Positions 1 to 9,344 of a stretch of DNA of 64,000 nucleotides are shown here, one piece after another. Source of the DNA: Bordetella sp. H567. Its GTDB lineage: Bacteria > Pseudomonadota > Gammaproteobacteria > Burkholderiales > Burkholderiaceae_B. A program made the position numbers and the translations under genes. The DNA lies in assembly GCF_001704295.1 (NCBI RefSeq), contig NZ_CP012334.1, positions 3,484,084 through 3,548,083 of the forward strand, read 5' to 3'. Every line of letters starts with the position of its first letter. The first letter of the stretch is position 1. The notes under the pieces are model-generated. The model ran no database searches. It saw only the letters and a program-made list of their open reading frames with translations, and was not told the origin of the DNA.

Positions 1-211
1 TCGGAATGACAGGCGTGTTCTCGTTGACGAACTGCCGCAGGTTGCGGCGCAGGTCGTCCAAATTGGCGGCGCAAGCGCGCAGCACTTCCACCGCGGAAGC
101 GTTGTCGAGCAGCGATAACAGTAGATGCTCTACTGTAATAAATTCGTGCCGGGCCGAACGGGCCTCGACGAAAGCCATATGCAGGCTGACTTCAAGCTCT
201 TGGGAAATCAC
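1..211 (-). CDS. clpA: ClpA, N-terminal part (cut by window edge)
   Basis: ATPase unfoldase subunit of the ClpAP protease in the cytoplasm. Only the first 70 residues are inside the window. They match the ClpA N-domain: an early LEVSLHMAF helix, then HEFITVEHLLLSLLDN, then a stretch ending NENTPVIP. This is the domain that binds the adaptor ClpS. The start is GTG at 211, seven bases after a strong GGAGGA site; an ATG a little upstream is in a frame that stops at once. pbpC ends 55 bp upstream on the same strand. Normally clpS is the direct neighbour; here clpS lies about 7.6 kb away with two genes between. Family call is certain; the rest of the gene is not visible. Confidence 0.93.
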   Translation of the reverse strand, partial: MISQELEVSLHMAFVEARSARHEFITVEHLLLSLLDNASAVEVLRACAANLDDLRRNLRQFVNENTPVIP

Positions 212-266
212 GCTTCCTCCATAACGCATCGAAGCGGACAAAAACACAATTCATATTCTATGCCTA

Positions 267-2525
267 TCAGGGCGTAACGCCAGCGATTTCAAATTCGATC
301 CGATCGTAACGCCCCCGGCTGTCCATTACCGTAAGCGTATACCGACCGTCGCGCCCCAACGACACCGTAAACGGATGATCCGCCCGCGCCTGACCCAGCA
401 CCCGGCCGTCCAGCATCCACCATACCTCACCTTCGGCCCCTGTCGCCGTCACATCGAACGCGATAAGACGCCGTCCCGGAACCGGACGCAGTACCGAACC
501 CTGCGCCACGCCTGCCAGCCGCAGCGGCGCGCGGCCCGGGTCTGCATACCCCGTGAACGAAGGCGGGACAGTGTTGTTCAAAGCCCACGCCAACCGCTGC
601 TCCGGACACATTTTCGCGCCCATGGCTTGCACGCGCACGCCCAATGGCCAGCAGATGACCGCCGCTTGCACGCTTGCCGGACGGATACGCGCACGCGGCG
701 CCCCATCCGGCAAGGCAGATACCACATCCCGCAACAACGGCGCAGCGACATTCGCACCGAAGAATCCGGGATTGGGCGTACCGTCGGGCCGGCCCACCCA
801 CACGCCTATCGTCCAGTTGTTCGTTACGCCCACCGCCCAGGCATCGCGAAACCCAAAGCTGGTGCCGGTTTTCCACGCCAAATCCTTGCCCGGCGCACCA
901 GTCTGGTGAAACGGACGATCCGGATGCCCCCCGCCCTCGAGGATATCCCGAACGATCCAGGCCGCGCCGGCGCTGAGCATGCGCGATTCGCGCAATGGTT
1001 GCCTTGGATCGAGCCGGGGAAGGCCGGCCAGCCCATCGCGCGCCAAGGCACGGTATGCACCCACCAGTTCTTCCAAGGTGGTGCCGCCGCCGCCCAAAAT
1101 CAAGGTCAGATTGGGCGCGGCGCCGGCAGGCATGCGCAGACGGACTCCGCCACTAAGCATAACCGAAGCAAAATGCGCCGGTCCGACACGGTCCAGCAAA
1201 TCCACCGCCGGCACGTTGAGCGAGCGTTGCAAGGCTTGTGCGACGCTGACGGGGCCTGAGAACGCCGCCTGGAAATTGCCGGGGGCATATCCACTGAACG
1301 ACATCGGAACATCCAGCAGCAGGCTTTCCGAATGGATCAGCCCATCGTCCAGCGCAATGCCATAGAGAAATGGTTTCAGGGTAGATCCGGGCGATCGGAC
1401 GGCTGTCACCATATCCACGTGCGCATAACGGGTATTGTCGGTGTAATCGGCGGAGCCCGCGTAGGCCCGAATGGCCAGGCTATCGTTATCCATGACCAGT
1501 ACGGCCATGGAAACCTTCGGCGGCAGCACATCGACGCGATCAATCAGCATCTGTTCCACGCGGGCCTGCAGCTCGGCATCGATGGTGGATGCGATGACTT
1601 GTGGCCCGGGCCGCACGCGAGGCGTGGAAGGCGCGAACGTACATTCCGCGCACGCTGGCGCGCGCGGCGCGCCCATTTCGCGCACCAGGCGCTGCGCCGC
1701 CAGGGGTGCCAGCCAATGCGCACGCAGGGGCGGAGCCATGACCGGCTCCATCTTCGCGTCCGCGACCTGGGCGGCCGTCCAGCGATCCAGCGCCGCCATG
1801 CGGTCCAGTACCTTGTCACGCGCGGCGCGCGCCAGCCCCGGATTGCGGTCGGGCCGCAATAGCGACGGCGACTGCGGCAAGGCGGTCAGCAAGGCGGACT
1901 CGCCGGCACTCAGGTCCCGCGCGGACTTGCCCAGCCAAAGCCGCGCCGCCATCTCGGTACCCTCCACGATGCCGCCCATCGGGGCCCGGCTCAGATACAT
2001 CGCCAGGATCTCGTCCTTGCTGTAGTGCAATTCGAGCTGCACGGCGCGCAGCACCTGGCGCATCTTGGCCCCGACGCTATGGGATGGACGGCCAGCCAGT
2101 GCAGGATCGATCAGGCGCGCCACCTGCATGGTCAGCGTCGACCCGCCCGACACGATGTGGCCGGACATCAGCCATTGGGCTGCCGCGCGCGCCATCGCGA
2201 CGGGATTGATGCCGGGATGCCAGCGAAACCAGCGATCCTCGTAGGCAAGCAAGGTTTGCAGATAAAGAGGCGAAACGTCGCTGGCTTGAACGGGGTAGCG
2301 CCAAATGCCGTCCCGGCTGGGATAGTTGCGCAACGGCGTGCCGTCCACCGCGGTTACCACCACCGCACCGTCGGCATAAGCCTGCGGCAAGGGATACGCG
2401 CGGTCCAATGCCAGCACGGCGGCGCACGCGAGGATGGTAAGCGCTGCCGCGACGGTGGCGGCGCGCACCAGGGTGCGGGCCGCCCGTCGATGGCCGCGCG
2501 GGGCAGCCTCGCCGGCCGTGCGCAT
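267..2525 (-). CDS. pbpC: Penicillin-binding protein 1C (bifunctional)
   Basis: Inner-membrane peptidoglycan glycosyltransferase/transpeptidase, 752 aa. An N-terminal membrane anchor spans about residues 21-41. The glycosyltransferase domain shows EDRWF (96-100) and GGSTLTMQ (127-134). The transpeptidase has SxxK as STLK (381-384), SLN (435-437) and KTG (552-554). A C-terminal BiPBP_C-like domain of about 90 residues follows. The ATG overlaps the TGA of the alpha-2-macroglobulin gene (ATGA), so the two are probably translationally coupled. The frame stays open well upstream, but that part lies inside the neighbour. Pairing with a YfhM-type gene is the usual arrangement; the pair is thought to guard and repair the periplasm when the wall is breached. 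Confidence 0.95.
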   Translation of the reverse strand: MRTAGEAAPRGHRRAARTLVRAATVAAALTILACAAVLALDRAYPLPQAYADGAVVVTAVDGTPLRNYPSRDGIWRYPVQASDVSPLYLQTLLAYEDRWFRWHPGINPVAMARAAAQWLMSGHIVSGGSTLTMQVARLIDPALAGRPSHSVGAKMRQVLRAVQLELHYSKDEILAMYLSRAPMGGIVEGTEMAARLWLGKSARDLSAGESALLTALPQSPSLLRPDRNPGLARAARDKVLDRMAALDRWTAAQVADAKMEPVMAPPLRAHWLAPLAAQRLVREMGAPRAPACAECTFAPSTPRVRPGPQVIASTIDAELQARVEQMLIDRVDVLPPKVSMAVLVMDNDSLAIRAYAGSADYTDNTRYAHVDMVTAVRSPGSTLKPFLYGIALDDGLIHSESLLLDVPMSFSGYAPGNFQAAFSGPVSVAQALQRSLNVPAVDLLDRVGPAHFASVMLSGGVRLRMPAGAAPNLTLILGGGGTTLEELVGAYRALARDGLAGLPRLDPRQPLRESRMLSAGAAWIVRDILEGGGHPDRPFHQTGAPGKDLAWKTGTSFGFRDAWAVGVTNNWTIGVWVGRPDGTPNPGFFGANVAAPLLRDVVSALPDGAPRARIRPASVQAAVICWPLGVRVQAMGAKMCPEQRLAWALNNTVPPSFTGYADPGRAPLRLAGVAQGSVLRPVPGRRLIAFDVTATGAEGEVWWMLDGRVLGQARADHPFTVSLGRDGRYTLTVMDSRGRYDRIEFEIAGVTP

Positions 2526-5500
2526 CACGGCTTCGTGGTGCCGCGATCGCGGATCTCGATATCGCCCCACGATGCGCCCACGCCCCGCACTTCCGGGCGG
2601 TACATATCTTCCGCCACGGTCGACGGGACGACGTATCTGCCGGGCGTCACCACGCGCAGAAGGTAGAAGATGTCGACCGGCCCCTGTCCCAGCGCGACCG
2701 CCGCGACATAGCGGTCGTCGCGAAACTCGGTGTGCTTGATCCGTGGATCGGCCAGCGCATCGGCCACGCGGTGTTGCGCGATGGTCCAATCGTTCATGTC
2801 CGGGTTCTGCGACAGGTTCAGGTTCTCGACCTCCAGCCCCGCCGGCACGCGGTCGGTGATCAGCCCGTCGGGAATGGCCTGGCTGGCGTCCGCGCGTATC
2901 CATACCACCAGCATATCGCCGGTCTGCAGCGTCCCGCCGTCCCAGGCGGTGCCGTCGGGCCTATACCATTGCCGCTGCAAACGGATGATGTCGGCGCGCG
3001 GCGCGGGCGCCTGGACAGCGGTGCCCTGGATGTCGAATTCCGCGAATACCGGTTGGGTGCCCGTATTGGTCAGCTGCACGCCGCCGATGTCCTTGACCGC
3101 CAGCGGCACGGTGCGATCGTCGCCGCCTTGCAGCACGGTACGCTCGACACCCTTGGACAGCGTGACCTCCCACGATCCACCGGTGCCAGGGCCTGCCGCG
3201 CGCGCGGCCAGCAACAGGGCCATTTCCTCCTGCGTGGAGAAATACGACCGTCCCGCCAGACGCGCGGCCAGGTCGGTGAGCAGGACCTCGCGGCGGGGAT
3301 GCGCCATGTCGTACTGCCGCATCAGTGCGTAGGACAGCGCCAGGTCGCGCACCGCGCTGCCATAATCGCCCAGCCACTCATCGACGCCCCCATGCATCGT
3401 GCCGAAGCCGTATGGACGAGCCATGGCGGCGTCCAGCGCCGCGCGCGAACGGTCGGCGTCGCCCATCAGCTTGAAGGCGGCGGCAAGCTGAATCAGCGGC
3501 AACGGCGAACGGGCACGCTCCTGATAGTTGTCGAACAATTGCCGCACGGTGGCCAACGGCGCCTTGCCGTCGCGGGCCAGCACCAACGATGCGGCCGCCA
3601 GACCGGCGAACCGGCGATGATCCTCGCGCAGCACGTTCTGCGCGTCGGCGGGAATACGGCCTGCCTGCACGGCCGCACGCAGCACCGCGGACCACGTACC
3701 GAAACCGGAAGGCGCATGCTGGACCTGCTGCAACAGCCAGCCGCGGGAGCGGTCCAGCGTGGCGTCCGGCACGCTGAAGCCGCGCTCGCGCACGTCTTGC
3801 AGGAAGCCCACGGCATAGGCAGTCAGCCATACATCGCGGCTGCCGGCCGGGCCGCCCCACAGGGCATAGGCGCCGCTCGCGCCTTGCATGCCCGACAAGC
3901 GCTGCAACGCCCTGTCCACCCTGTCCTGGCGTGCCGTGGCCGAGAAGTCCTTCACGCCATACAGGCGGGCCGTATCGGCGTCCATCAGCAGCCAGGGCCA
4001 GGCCGCGCTGATGGTCTGCTCGGTGCATCCATAGGGGTAGGTCAACAGGTTCTTGACGATGCGTTCGACGTTGAACGGTGGACGGTCGGACACGGTCAGG
4101 CTGACGGTCGCCGAATCGGGGTAGTAGCCCGCCATCCACGCCGCATCGGGTCGCACGCTTTCGCCAGGCATCAGGCGCAGCCGGCGCACCTGGCTTTCCG
4201 GCGCCTGCGCGGGTTCCACCTGCAACACCGATTCGCGCACGATATGAACGGCGTCGGCGCTACCCTGGCTGGACACGGACAAACGCATCAAGCCCAGGCC
4301 ATACGATCCGGTTGCCGTGGCGGTGTAGCGCAAGGTCGTACGCTGCTGGTTCTTCAATGTGATGGTGCGCGGCTGGCCATCGGCGATCGCCAGCGGATCG
4401 CGGGCCTCGAGCGATACGGCGAAGGTCTGGGTAGCGCCGGTAAGGTTGGTCACGTCCAGCGCAATGGCCGCGCGGTCGCCCGGTGTAATGAAACGCGGGG
4501 TGCTCAGTTCGGCCACCACCGGCGCGGCGACGATCATCTCGGCGTCCGCGCTGCCATAGCGGTCCGCCGTGAAGGCCACCGCCATTAGCCGCAAGGTCCC
4601 ATTGAAATCCGGCACATCCAAGGGGATGTCTGCCTCCCCTTTGGCATCCAGGGTCACGGGACCGGAGAACAGATCGACCAGCTTCACCTTCTTGGGCAAG
4701 GTGCGGGTGTCGCCGCGCATCGCGGCATCGCCGCCCCATTTGAGCCGGCCCTTGGTGCCGTCCATTTTTTCGATGAGCTTTCCGTACATGTCCAGCAGAT
4801 CGGGCGCGTAGCGATGCTTGCCGAAAAAGAAACCATAAGGATCCGGCGTCGCATAGCGGTCGATGTTCAGGATGCCGACGTCGACCGCGGACAAGGTGAC
4901 GGTGGCCTGCGCATTCGCGACACCGTCGACCTTCACCCGCACGGTCGCGCGGGTTTCTGGACGGATCTTTGCCGGCGCCTGCAGATGCACGTCGAGCTTG
5001 CGCGCCGACGTATCGAGCGGCAAGGGCGCCAGACCGACCGCGCGCGCCGGGGTCACGCGGTCGCCCTGGCTGCCGGGACGAAAAACCACCGCCCCGATAT
5101 AGAGGTCGTGGCGCTTCCACGCCGGATCCACCGGAATATCGACATCGGTACCGGTGGCCTTGGCATCGACCCACTTGGACCACAGCATGCGGTCGCCTTC
5201 GACCGTGACAAGCGCATGGCCATCATGCGGCGGCGTCAAGGTCAGTTTGACGGTATCTCCGGGCCTGGCGGGCAGTCCTTCGACTTTCATGCGGACACGG
5301 TCGGGACGGTTGCCCGCGGCCTCCTCGCCCTGGGCGCCCCAGCCGGCGTAGAACCGGTAGCGCAAGGTCTGCCCCGTTTCCGGATCGGAAATCTCCAGGC
5401 GGTAGCGGCCGTAGGTGACCGGCACGTTGAAGGTTTCTCTTCCCGTCAGCGGCAAGACGCGTGAATCGGCCAGTTCCTCGGTTTCGGTGTACCCGCTGTT

Positions 5501-7696
5501 CCAGCCGCGCTGTTCGTCGTAACGCCAGTAGTACTGGCGCTCTTCCCGATACAGCCGCATCTGCGCCTGCGCCAGGGGCTTGATGCCGCCGTCGGCATCC
5601 ACCCGCACCGCCTCGAATGCCGCGGGGGTGTTTTCCTGCGCCACATCGCCATCGAAAAGCGGACGCACCGCAATCAGCGCCGGCGCGGGCCAGACCGACC
5701 GCGTCAAGGAGCGCACGACGGGCCGGCCGCCCGATTCCAGCAGGCTGGCCGACACCCGGACCTGCAGGGGCGACGCGACTTTCTGGCCGGATAGATCGAT
5801 ATCGATCGCCCCCTTGCCCTCGTCATCCAGCTGCGACTCAGGCAGTTCTTCGTAATGGCGCAAGGTATCGTCCGCGACGTCGCCGAAAATGAATCCCGGC
5901 CATTGCGCCGGCAAGGCATAGCGGTCGCGACGGACCGTAAAGCTGGAGAGCAGGCGATTGCCCGCGGCCGGCGCGCCGTACAGGTAATCTCCCTGCACGT
6001 TGACGCGCAGCGACTCGCCGGCCGAGAGTACGCCCTCCGGTGCGGTGAGCATCAGCTTCATCCGCTCCGGCAGGAATTCCTCGACATGGAACGGCCACGT
6101 CGCATCCGCGTTGCGCGCCGCCGGATCGACCCGTACTTCGAGCAGCCACGTGCCGGTCTGGGCATCGGGGGGCAGCTCGATGGCATGCTGGACGTAGCCC
6201 TGTATCGCAGGCTGCGGTCGCCACAGCGCGGCCTGCACGACGCGCCCATCCGGCCGCTTCAATGTGGCGGTCAAGGGCGACGAGGCCAGCGAACGGCCGT
6301 CGGCATCGCGCGGCAGGACCGACACCTGCAGCGTTTCCCCGGGACGGTACAGGTCGCGGCCAGCGTACACGAACAGGTTATTGTCCGCCGTGGGCAGGCC
6401 GCCGACGTCGAACTCCGACAGATCAAGCGCCGGCTCGGCCAGCGACAAGACCGTCATCTCTTTGCCCCGCGTGGCGCGCAGCACGCTAGCGCGTTGGTAG
6501 TCCCCGTCGAAACGCACGTGGCCCTGTGCATCCGCTGTGGCCCTGGCCAGCACCTTGCCGGCGCCGTCCAGCAATTCCACGGCATCGCCGGCGATAGGTT
6601 CGCCCGAACGCAAGGACACGGAAAAGGCTTCGATGCGGCTGTCGTAGCGCCTGGCGTGCAAGCCGATATCGCTGACGTAGAAGTAGGTGGTCTGGTATTC
6701 GCTGCGAAACCGGCCTGGCTCGCTCATCACGGCGACGTAAATGCCGGCGTCCTGCAATTCCTTGATGTTCTCCACCGGCAGGAAAGTGACATGGCGCCGA
6801 TTGGGCTTGTCGTCTGTCAGGAAGCGGCCCTGGTACACGCTGGACGCGATCGTCTTCAGGCGATCAAGGTCCCAGGCACTGACGGCGCCCTTCATCGACA
6901 CCGAACTGTCGTAGCCGCCGCCTTCGTCGTCGTACGAGTCGCCCCTGGAACGGCCTCGATTGCCCATCAGCAAATCGAAAAAGGCGGGCACGTGTTCCGG
7001 CGCAATGCGCAGGAACTGCACGTCGACTTCCGGCATATTGACCGTCGCAACGGGTAGGCCGCCGTTCTGGCCGGCCGGCAACACGACACCACGGCTGGCG
7101 AAATAGAAGGCCGGCGGCATTGCGTCGGTGTCGACCTGGCAGTGGGCGCTTTCGCGCAGCGCGGAGCCATCGCCGGCGGGAAGCCCCGCGGCCAGCCTGA
7201 CGGTATAACGCCGCTGCGGCAGGATGTAGGGGAAATAGATAACACGCGGGTTGTCGCCGACCACCCAGTTGCCCTGCACCGGCTTGCCGGAAGCCGTGAC
7301 ATCGCCCGTTTCGATGGCGCTTGCGGGCGCGGTGGTGCGCCGCGCGCTGGTTTCATCGTCCGGAGCGTCGGCCGGCTTTGCCGCACCGCCATCGATCACC
7401 TGCAGATATCGTCCCAGGTCGCCTTTGCGCTCGACCGGCTGGGCAAGCGTCACGGCCAGCGCAAGGCTGCCTTGATACTGCCGTGTGCTGCAATTCAAGC
7501 CCGCGAATGGGTCTGAACGGACCACCGCCGTGCTGGCCGGCGCGGGCCCCGCCCCGGGCGAAGTGGCGGCGGCGGAATCGGGGGCAGCCGCCGGGGGGAA
7601 GGCATAACCATGTGCCAGCCATACGGCGGCCAGAATAACCAGGACGGCCAAGATGGCCACGCCCGCCACCCGGCCGGCGCGCTTGCGCTGCTGCAC
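2525..7696 (-). CDS. yfhM: Bacterial alpha-2-macroglobulin (YfhM type)
   Basis: Very large periplasmic protease-trapping protein, 1723 aa, in the usual size range. The thioester motif CTEQ is intact at C1224-Q1227, inside YPYGCTEQTISAAWP, so it should form the covalent trap bond. Upstream come MG-type beta domains, downstream an alpha-helical TED-like domain and a receptor-like end. The N-terminus is a single hydrophobic segment at about residues 10-28 without a lipobox cysteine. E. coli YfhM is a lipoprotein, so here the protein is probably held by an uncleaved anchor or released. It is transcribed before pbpC with a 4-bp overlap. A CAATAAG triplet repeat lies just upstream of its start. Confidence 0.94.
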   Translation of the reverse strand: MQQRKRAGRVAGVAILAVLVILAAVWLAHGYAFPPAAAPDSAAATSPGAGPAPASTAVVRSDPFAGLNCSTRQYQGSLALAVTLAQPVERKGDLGRYLQVIDGGAAKPADAPDDETSARRTTAPASAIETGDVTASGKPVQGNWVVGDNPRVIYFPYILPQRRYTVRLAAGLPAGDGSALRESAHCQVDTDAMPPAFYFASRGVVLPAGQNGGLPVATVNMPEVDVQFLRIAPEHVPAFFDLLMGNRGRSRGDSYDDEGGGYDSSVSMKGAVSAWDLDRLKTIASSVYQGRFLTDDKPNRRHVTFLPVENIKELQDAGIYVAVMSEPGRFRSEYQTTYFYVSDIGLHARRYDSRIEAFSVSLRSGEPIAGDAVELLDGAGKVLARATADAQGHVRFDGDYQRASVLRATRGKEMTVLSLAEPALDLSEFDVGGLPTADNNLFVYAGRDLYRPGETLQVSVLPRDADGRSLASSPLTATLKRPDGRVVQAALWRPQPAIQGYVQHAIELPPDAQTGTWLLEVRVDPAARNADATWPFHVEEFLPERMKLMLTAPEGVLSAGESLRVNVQGDYLYGAPAAGNRLLSSFTVRRDRYALPAQWPGFIFGDVADDTLRHYEELPESQLDDEGKGAIDIDLSGQKVASPLQVRVSASLLESGGRPVVRSLTRSVWPAPALIAVRPLFDGDVAQENTPAAFEAVRVDADGGIKPLAQAQMRLYREERQYYWRYDEQRGWNSGYTETEELADSRVLPLTGRETFNVPVTYGRYRLEISDPETGQTLRYRFYAGWGAQGEEAAGNRPDRVRMKVEGLPARPGDTVKLTLTPPHDGHALVTVEGDRMLWSKWVDAKATGTDVDIPVDPAWKRHDLYIGAVVFRPGSQGDRVTPARAVGLAPLPLDTSARKLDVHLQAPAKIRPETRATVRVKVDGVANAQATVTLSAVDVGILNIDRYATPDPYGFFFGKHRYAPDLLDMYGKLIEKMDGTKGRLKWGGDAAMRGDTRTLPKKVKLVDLFSGPVTLDAKGEADIPLDVPDFNGTLRLMAVAFTADRYGSADAEMIVAAPVVAELSTPRFITPGDRAAIALDVTNLTGATQTFAVSLEARDPLAIADGQPRTITLKNQQRTTLRYTATATGSYGLGLMRLSVSSQGSADAVHIVRESVLQVEPAQAPESQVRRLRLMPGESVRPDAAWMAGYYPDSATVSLTVSDRPPFNVERIVKNLLTYPYGCTEQTISAAWPWLLMDADTARLYGVKDFSATARQDRVDRALQRLSGMQGASGAYALWGGPAGSRDVWLTAYAVGFLQDVRERGFSVPDATLDRSRGWLLQQVQHAPSGFGTWSAVLRAAVQAGRIPADAQNVLREDHRRFAGLAAASLVLARDGKAPLATVRQLFDNYQERARSPLPLIQLAAAFKLMGDADRSRAALDAAMARPYGFGTMHGGVDEWLGDYGSAVRDLALSYALMRQYDMAHPRREVLLTDLAARLAGRSYFSTQEEMALLLAARAAGPGTGGSWEVTLSKGVERTVLQGGDDRTVPLAVKDIGGVQLTNTGTQPVFAEFDIQGTAVQAPAPRADIIRLQRQWYRPDGTAWDGGTLQTGDMLVVWIRADASQAIPDGLITDRVPAGLEVENLNLSQNPDMNDWTIAQHRVADALADPRIKHTEFRDDRYVAAVALGQGPVDIFYLLRVVTPGRYVVPSTVAEDMYRPEVRGVGASWGDIEIRDRGTTKP

Positions 7697-7772
7697 GATA
7701 CCCCTCTCCCATGTGTCGACTACAAGGTCCCCAGGCCCGGGCTTGGCCGGGCCGCCAGCGGGCTCGCTCTTG

Positions 7773-7793
7773 CTTATTGCTTATTGCTTATTG
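7773..7793. repeat. Heptanucleotide tandem repeat, 3 copies
   Basis: Three perfect copies of CTTATTG lie between the clpS stop and the alpha-2-macroglobulin start, about 77 bp upstream of that start codon. Seven-base repeats in a leader or promoter can change copy number by slippage. With three copies this is possible but unproven. Confidence 0.8.
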
Positions 7794-7824
7794 CGCCGTG
7801 AGCCTGGACCCGCCAGGCACATTG

Positions 7825-8139
7825 TCAAAGAGGTTCCATTACGCACTGCAAGGGGTGCTGCTTGGCACGCGCGTACTGCGCGACCTGGGCGACGCGGGTG
7901 GATGCGATATCGCGCGGGTACACGCCGCATACGCCGCGGCCCTCATGATGCACTTGCAGCATGATCCGGGTAGCTTCTTCCTCGCTTTTGCCAAAAAATT
8001 TCTGCAGCACGCCGACGACAAATTCCATCGGCGTGTAATCGTCATTTAGTAGTACGACCTGGTACATGGGGGGCGGCGCGGTTCGCGCGGCCTCCTTCTC
8101 CACGACCAGATCATGCTGAGTATCCGTACTTGTGCTCAT
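7825..8139 (-). CDS. clpS: ClpS, ClpA adaptor (N-end rule)
   Basis: Cytoplasmic adaptor that hands N-degron substrates to ClpAP, 104 aa, normal for the family. The N-terminal tail is short and disordered. The core starts at [20 protein letters not shown], which carries the N-degron pocket residues, and continues with [13 protein letters not shown] and the [10 protein letters not shown] segment. I chose the ATG giving [10 protein letters not shown]; the frame is open for another 37 codons, but the family starts here. It reads away from the cold-shock gene. Downstream on the same strand come the alpha-2-macroglobulin and pbpC genes before clpA, which breaks the usual clpS-clpA pair. Confidence 0.95.
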   Translation of the reverse strand: MSTSTDTQHDLVVEKEAARTAPPPMYQVVLLNDDYTPMEFVVGVLQKFFGKSEEEATRIMLQVHHEGRGVCGVYPRDIASTRVAQVAQYARAKQHPLQCVMEPL

Positions 8140-8223
8140 AGCGGCGGCTATTTTATTTAACGGTAGAAAAGCGGGTATCGAATTCGGCCTATTTTTACAT
8201 GTCGAAATGCGTAGTTTCCATAC

Positions 8224-8253
8224 TTGACGCGACAAAGAAAAACGGCGCATTAT
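8224..8253 (+). promoter_or_regulatory. Probable sigma-70 promoter of the cold-shock gene
   Basis: TTGACG (8224-8229), an 18-bp spacer, then CATTAT (8248-8253). Transcription would start near 8260 and leave a leader of about 100 nt before the cold-shock ATG. Long leaders are typical of cspA-type mRNAs. Read by eye. Confidence 0.45.
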
Positions 8254-8359
8254 CGAGGGATTCTAAGCGCTTTCAACTGTTTGTTAGGCTTGGAAAAGGG
8301 GGGGAGACGGCCCGGCCGGGGAGCCCTTCTGTCAACATATGATTCAAGAGGCAGTCCGC

Positions 8360-8605
8360 ATGTCTGATACGACCGCAACCGCTGTCCAAGGGGACAACCC
8401 AAAATCCACGGGTACCGTGAAGTGGTTCAACGACGCCAAGGGATTCGGTTTCATCACTCCCGACGACGGCGGTGAAGACTTGTTCGCGCACTTCTCGTCT
8501 ATCCAGATGAATGGGTTCAAGACCCTGAAAGAGGGCCAAAAGGTGGCATTCGAGATCATCCAAGGACCCAAGGGCAAACAGGCTTTGAACATTACCGCAG
8601 CCTGA
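8360..8605 (+). CDS. Cold-shock domain protein (CspA family)
   Basis: Single-stranded nucleic-acid-binding RNA chaperone, 81 aa. After a variable tail of about 15 residues comes the OB-fold cold-shock domain with RNP1 as KGFGFITP and RNP2 as LFAHFSSI. It ends at ALNITAA, as usual. I prefer the ATG at 8360 (MSDTTATAV), which follows an AGAGG site; an in-frame ATG at 8339 would add seven residues. A strong rho-independent terminator follows. It is one of several Csp paralogues normally present in such genomes; which one cannot be told from sequence. Confidence 0.93.
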   Translation: MSDTTATAVQGDNPKSTGTVKWFNDAKGFGFITPDDGGEDLFAHFSSIQMNGFKTLKEGQKVAFEIIQGPKGKQALNITAA

Positions 8606-8649
8606 GCGATCAGGCGTGGCGTTATAGGCGTCTTCGAGTACCATACGAA

Positions 8650-8678
8650 GGCGGGGCGGCTGACGCCCCGCCTTTTTT
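8650..8678 (+). terminator. Rho-independent terminator after the cold-shock gene
   Basis: GGCGGGGCG, loop GCTGA, CGCCCCGCC, then six T. It lies 44 bp after the cold-shock stop. Confidence 0.9.
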
Positions 8679-8700
8679 GCGTACTACTTTCGTAGCCATC

Positions 8701-9207
8701 ATGCATAACGGTGCTGTCTTGCTGCAAGCTCAAATTCAGTCCAAACGGGGCCGGGCGGCCCTGGCGTCCGTCCTCGTCGCCGCAGCGCTGGCCGCGGCGA
8801 CCCTGGCTGGCCCCACCCACGCCCAGGGGATCACCGAACCGCAAGCCGTCCTCCCCAAGACCCAGCTGTCGGCGGGGATCCATATCATCCAGGCCGAAGT
8901 CGCGAACTCCGACGAAACCCGGCAACGCGGCCTGATGTTTCGCAAACGGCTGGACGGCAACGACGGCATGCTGTTCGTCTTCGAACGGCCGGACAAACAG
9001 TGTTTCTGGATGCATAACACCCCCCTTCCGCTGTCGATCGCCTTCATCGCCGACGACGGCACCATTGTCAATATCGACGACATGGCGCCCGAAACGGACG
9101 ATACCCACTGTTCCCGCAAACCCGTCCGCTATGCTCTGGAAATGGCGCAAGGCTGGTTTGCAGACCATGGAATCAGCGCGGGCAAGAAAATCGACGGACT
9201 GCCTTAA
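8701..9207 (+). CDS. DUF192 family exported protein
   Basis: Exported protein of unknown role, 168 aa. A signal peptide ends near ATLAGPTHAQ (about residue 42). The DUF192 domain follows, with the typical RQRGLMFRKRLDGNDGMLF, CFWMHNT and AFIADDGTIV segments. The family is widespread, small and all-beta; no reaction is established. I start at the ATG at 8701; a TTG 24 bp upstream lies inside the preceding terminator and is unlikely. The ribosome site is weak. It ends in its own terminator, convergent with pcaF. Confidence 0.88.
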   Translation: MHNGAVLLQAQIQSKRGRAALASVLVAAALAAATLAGPTHAQGITEPQAVLPKTQLSAGIHIIQAEVANSDETRQRGLMFRKRLDGNDGMLFVFERPDKQCFWMHNTPLPLSIAFIADDGTIVNIDDMAPETDDTHCSRKPVRYALEMAQGWFADHGISAGKKIDGLP

Positions 9208-9232
9208 ATGTATTGAGAAGAATACATAATAA

Positions 9233-9258
9233 AAAAGCGAGCCGCCATGCTCGCTTTT
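9233..9258 (+). terminator. Terminator after the DUF192 gene
   Basis: AAAAGCGAGC, loop CGCCAT, GCTCGCTTTT. It could work in both directions and also stop pcaF read-through. Confidence 0.8.
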
Positions 9259-9260
9259 AT

Positions 9261-9275
9261 TGATAACGATAATCA
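9261..9275. promoter_or_regulatory. Fur-box-like sequence in a convergent gap
   Basis: TGATAACGATAATCA agrees with the 7-1-7 Fur motif TGATAATNATTATCA at all but two defined positions. It lies between two gene ends, where no protein-gene promoter is expected, so it may be fortuitous or may control a small RNA. Confidence 0.3.
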
Positions 9276-9344
9276 CGGTTAATACGGCTGATAATGCCGG
9301 ATGGTAAACCGGAAGGGGGGCGGACATAAGCCGCCCCTCGCCGA

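Noticed and set aside
2732-4588. 618-codon open frame antisense to the alpha-2-macroglobulin gene
   Set aside because: Arg/His/Gly-rich, no domain, fully inside a well-supported gene; typical antisense frame of GC-rich DNA.
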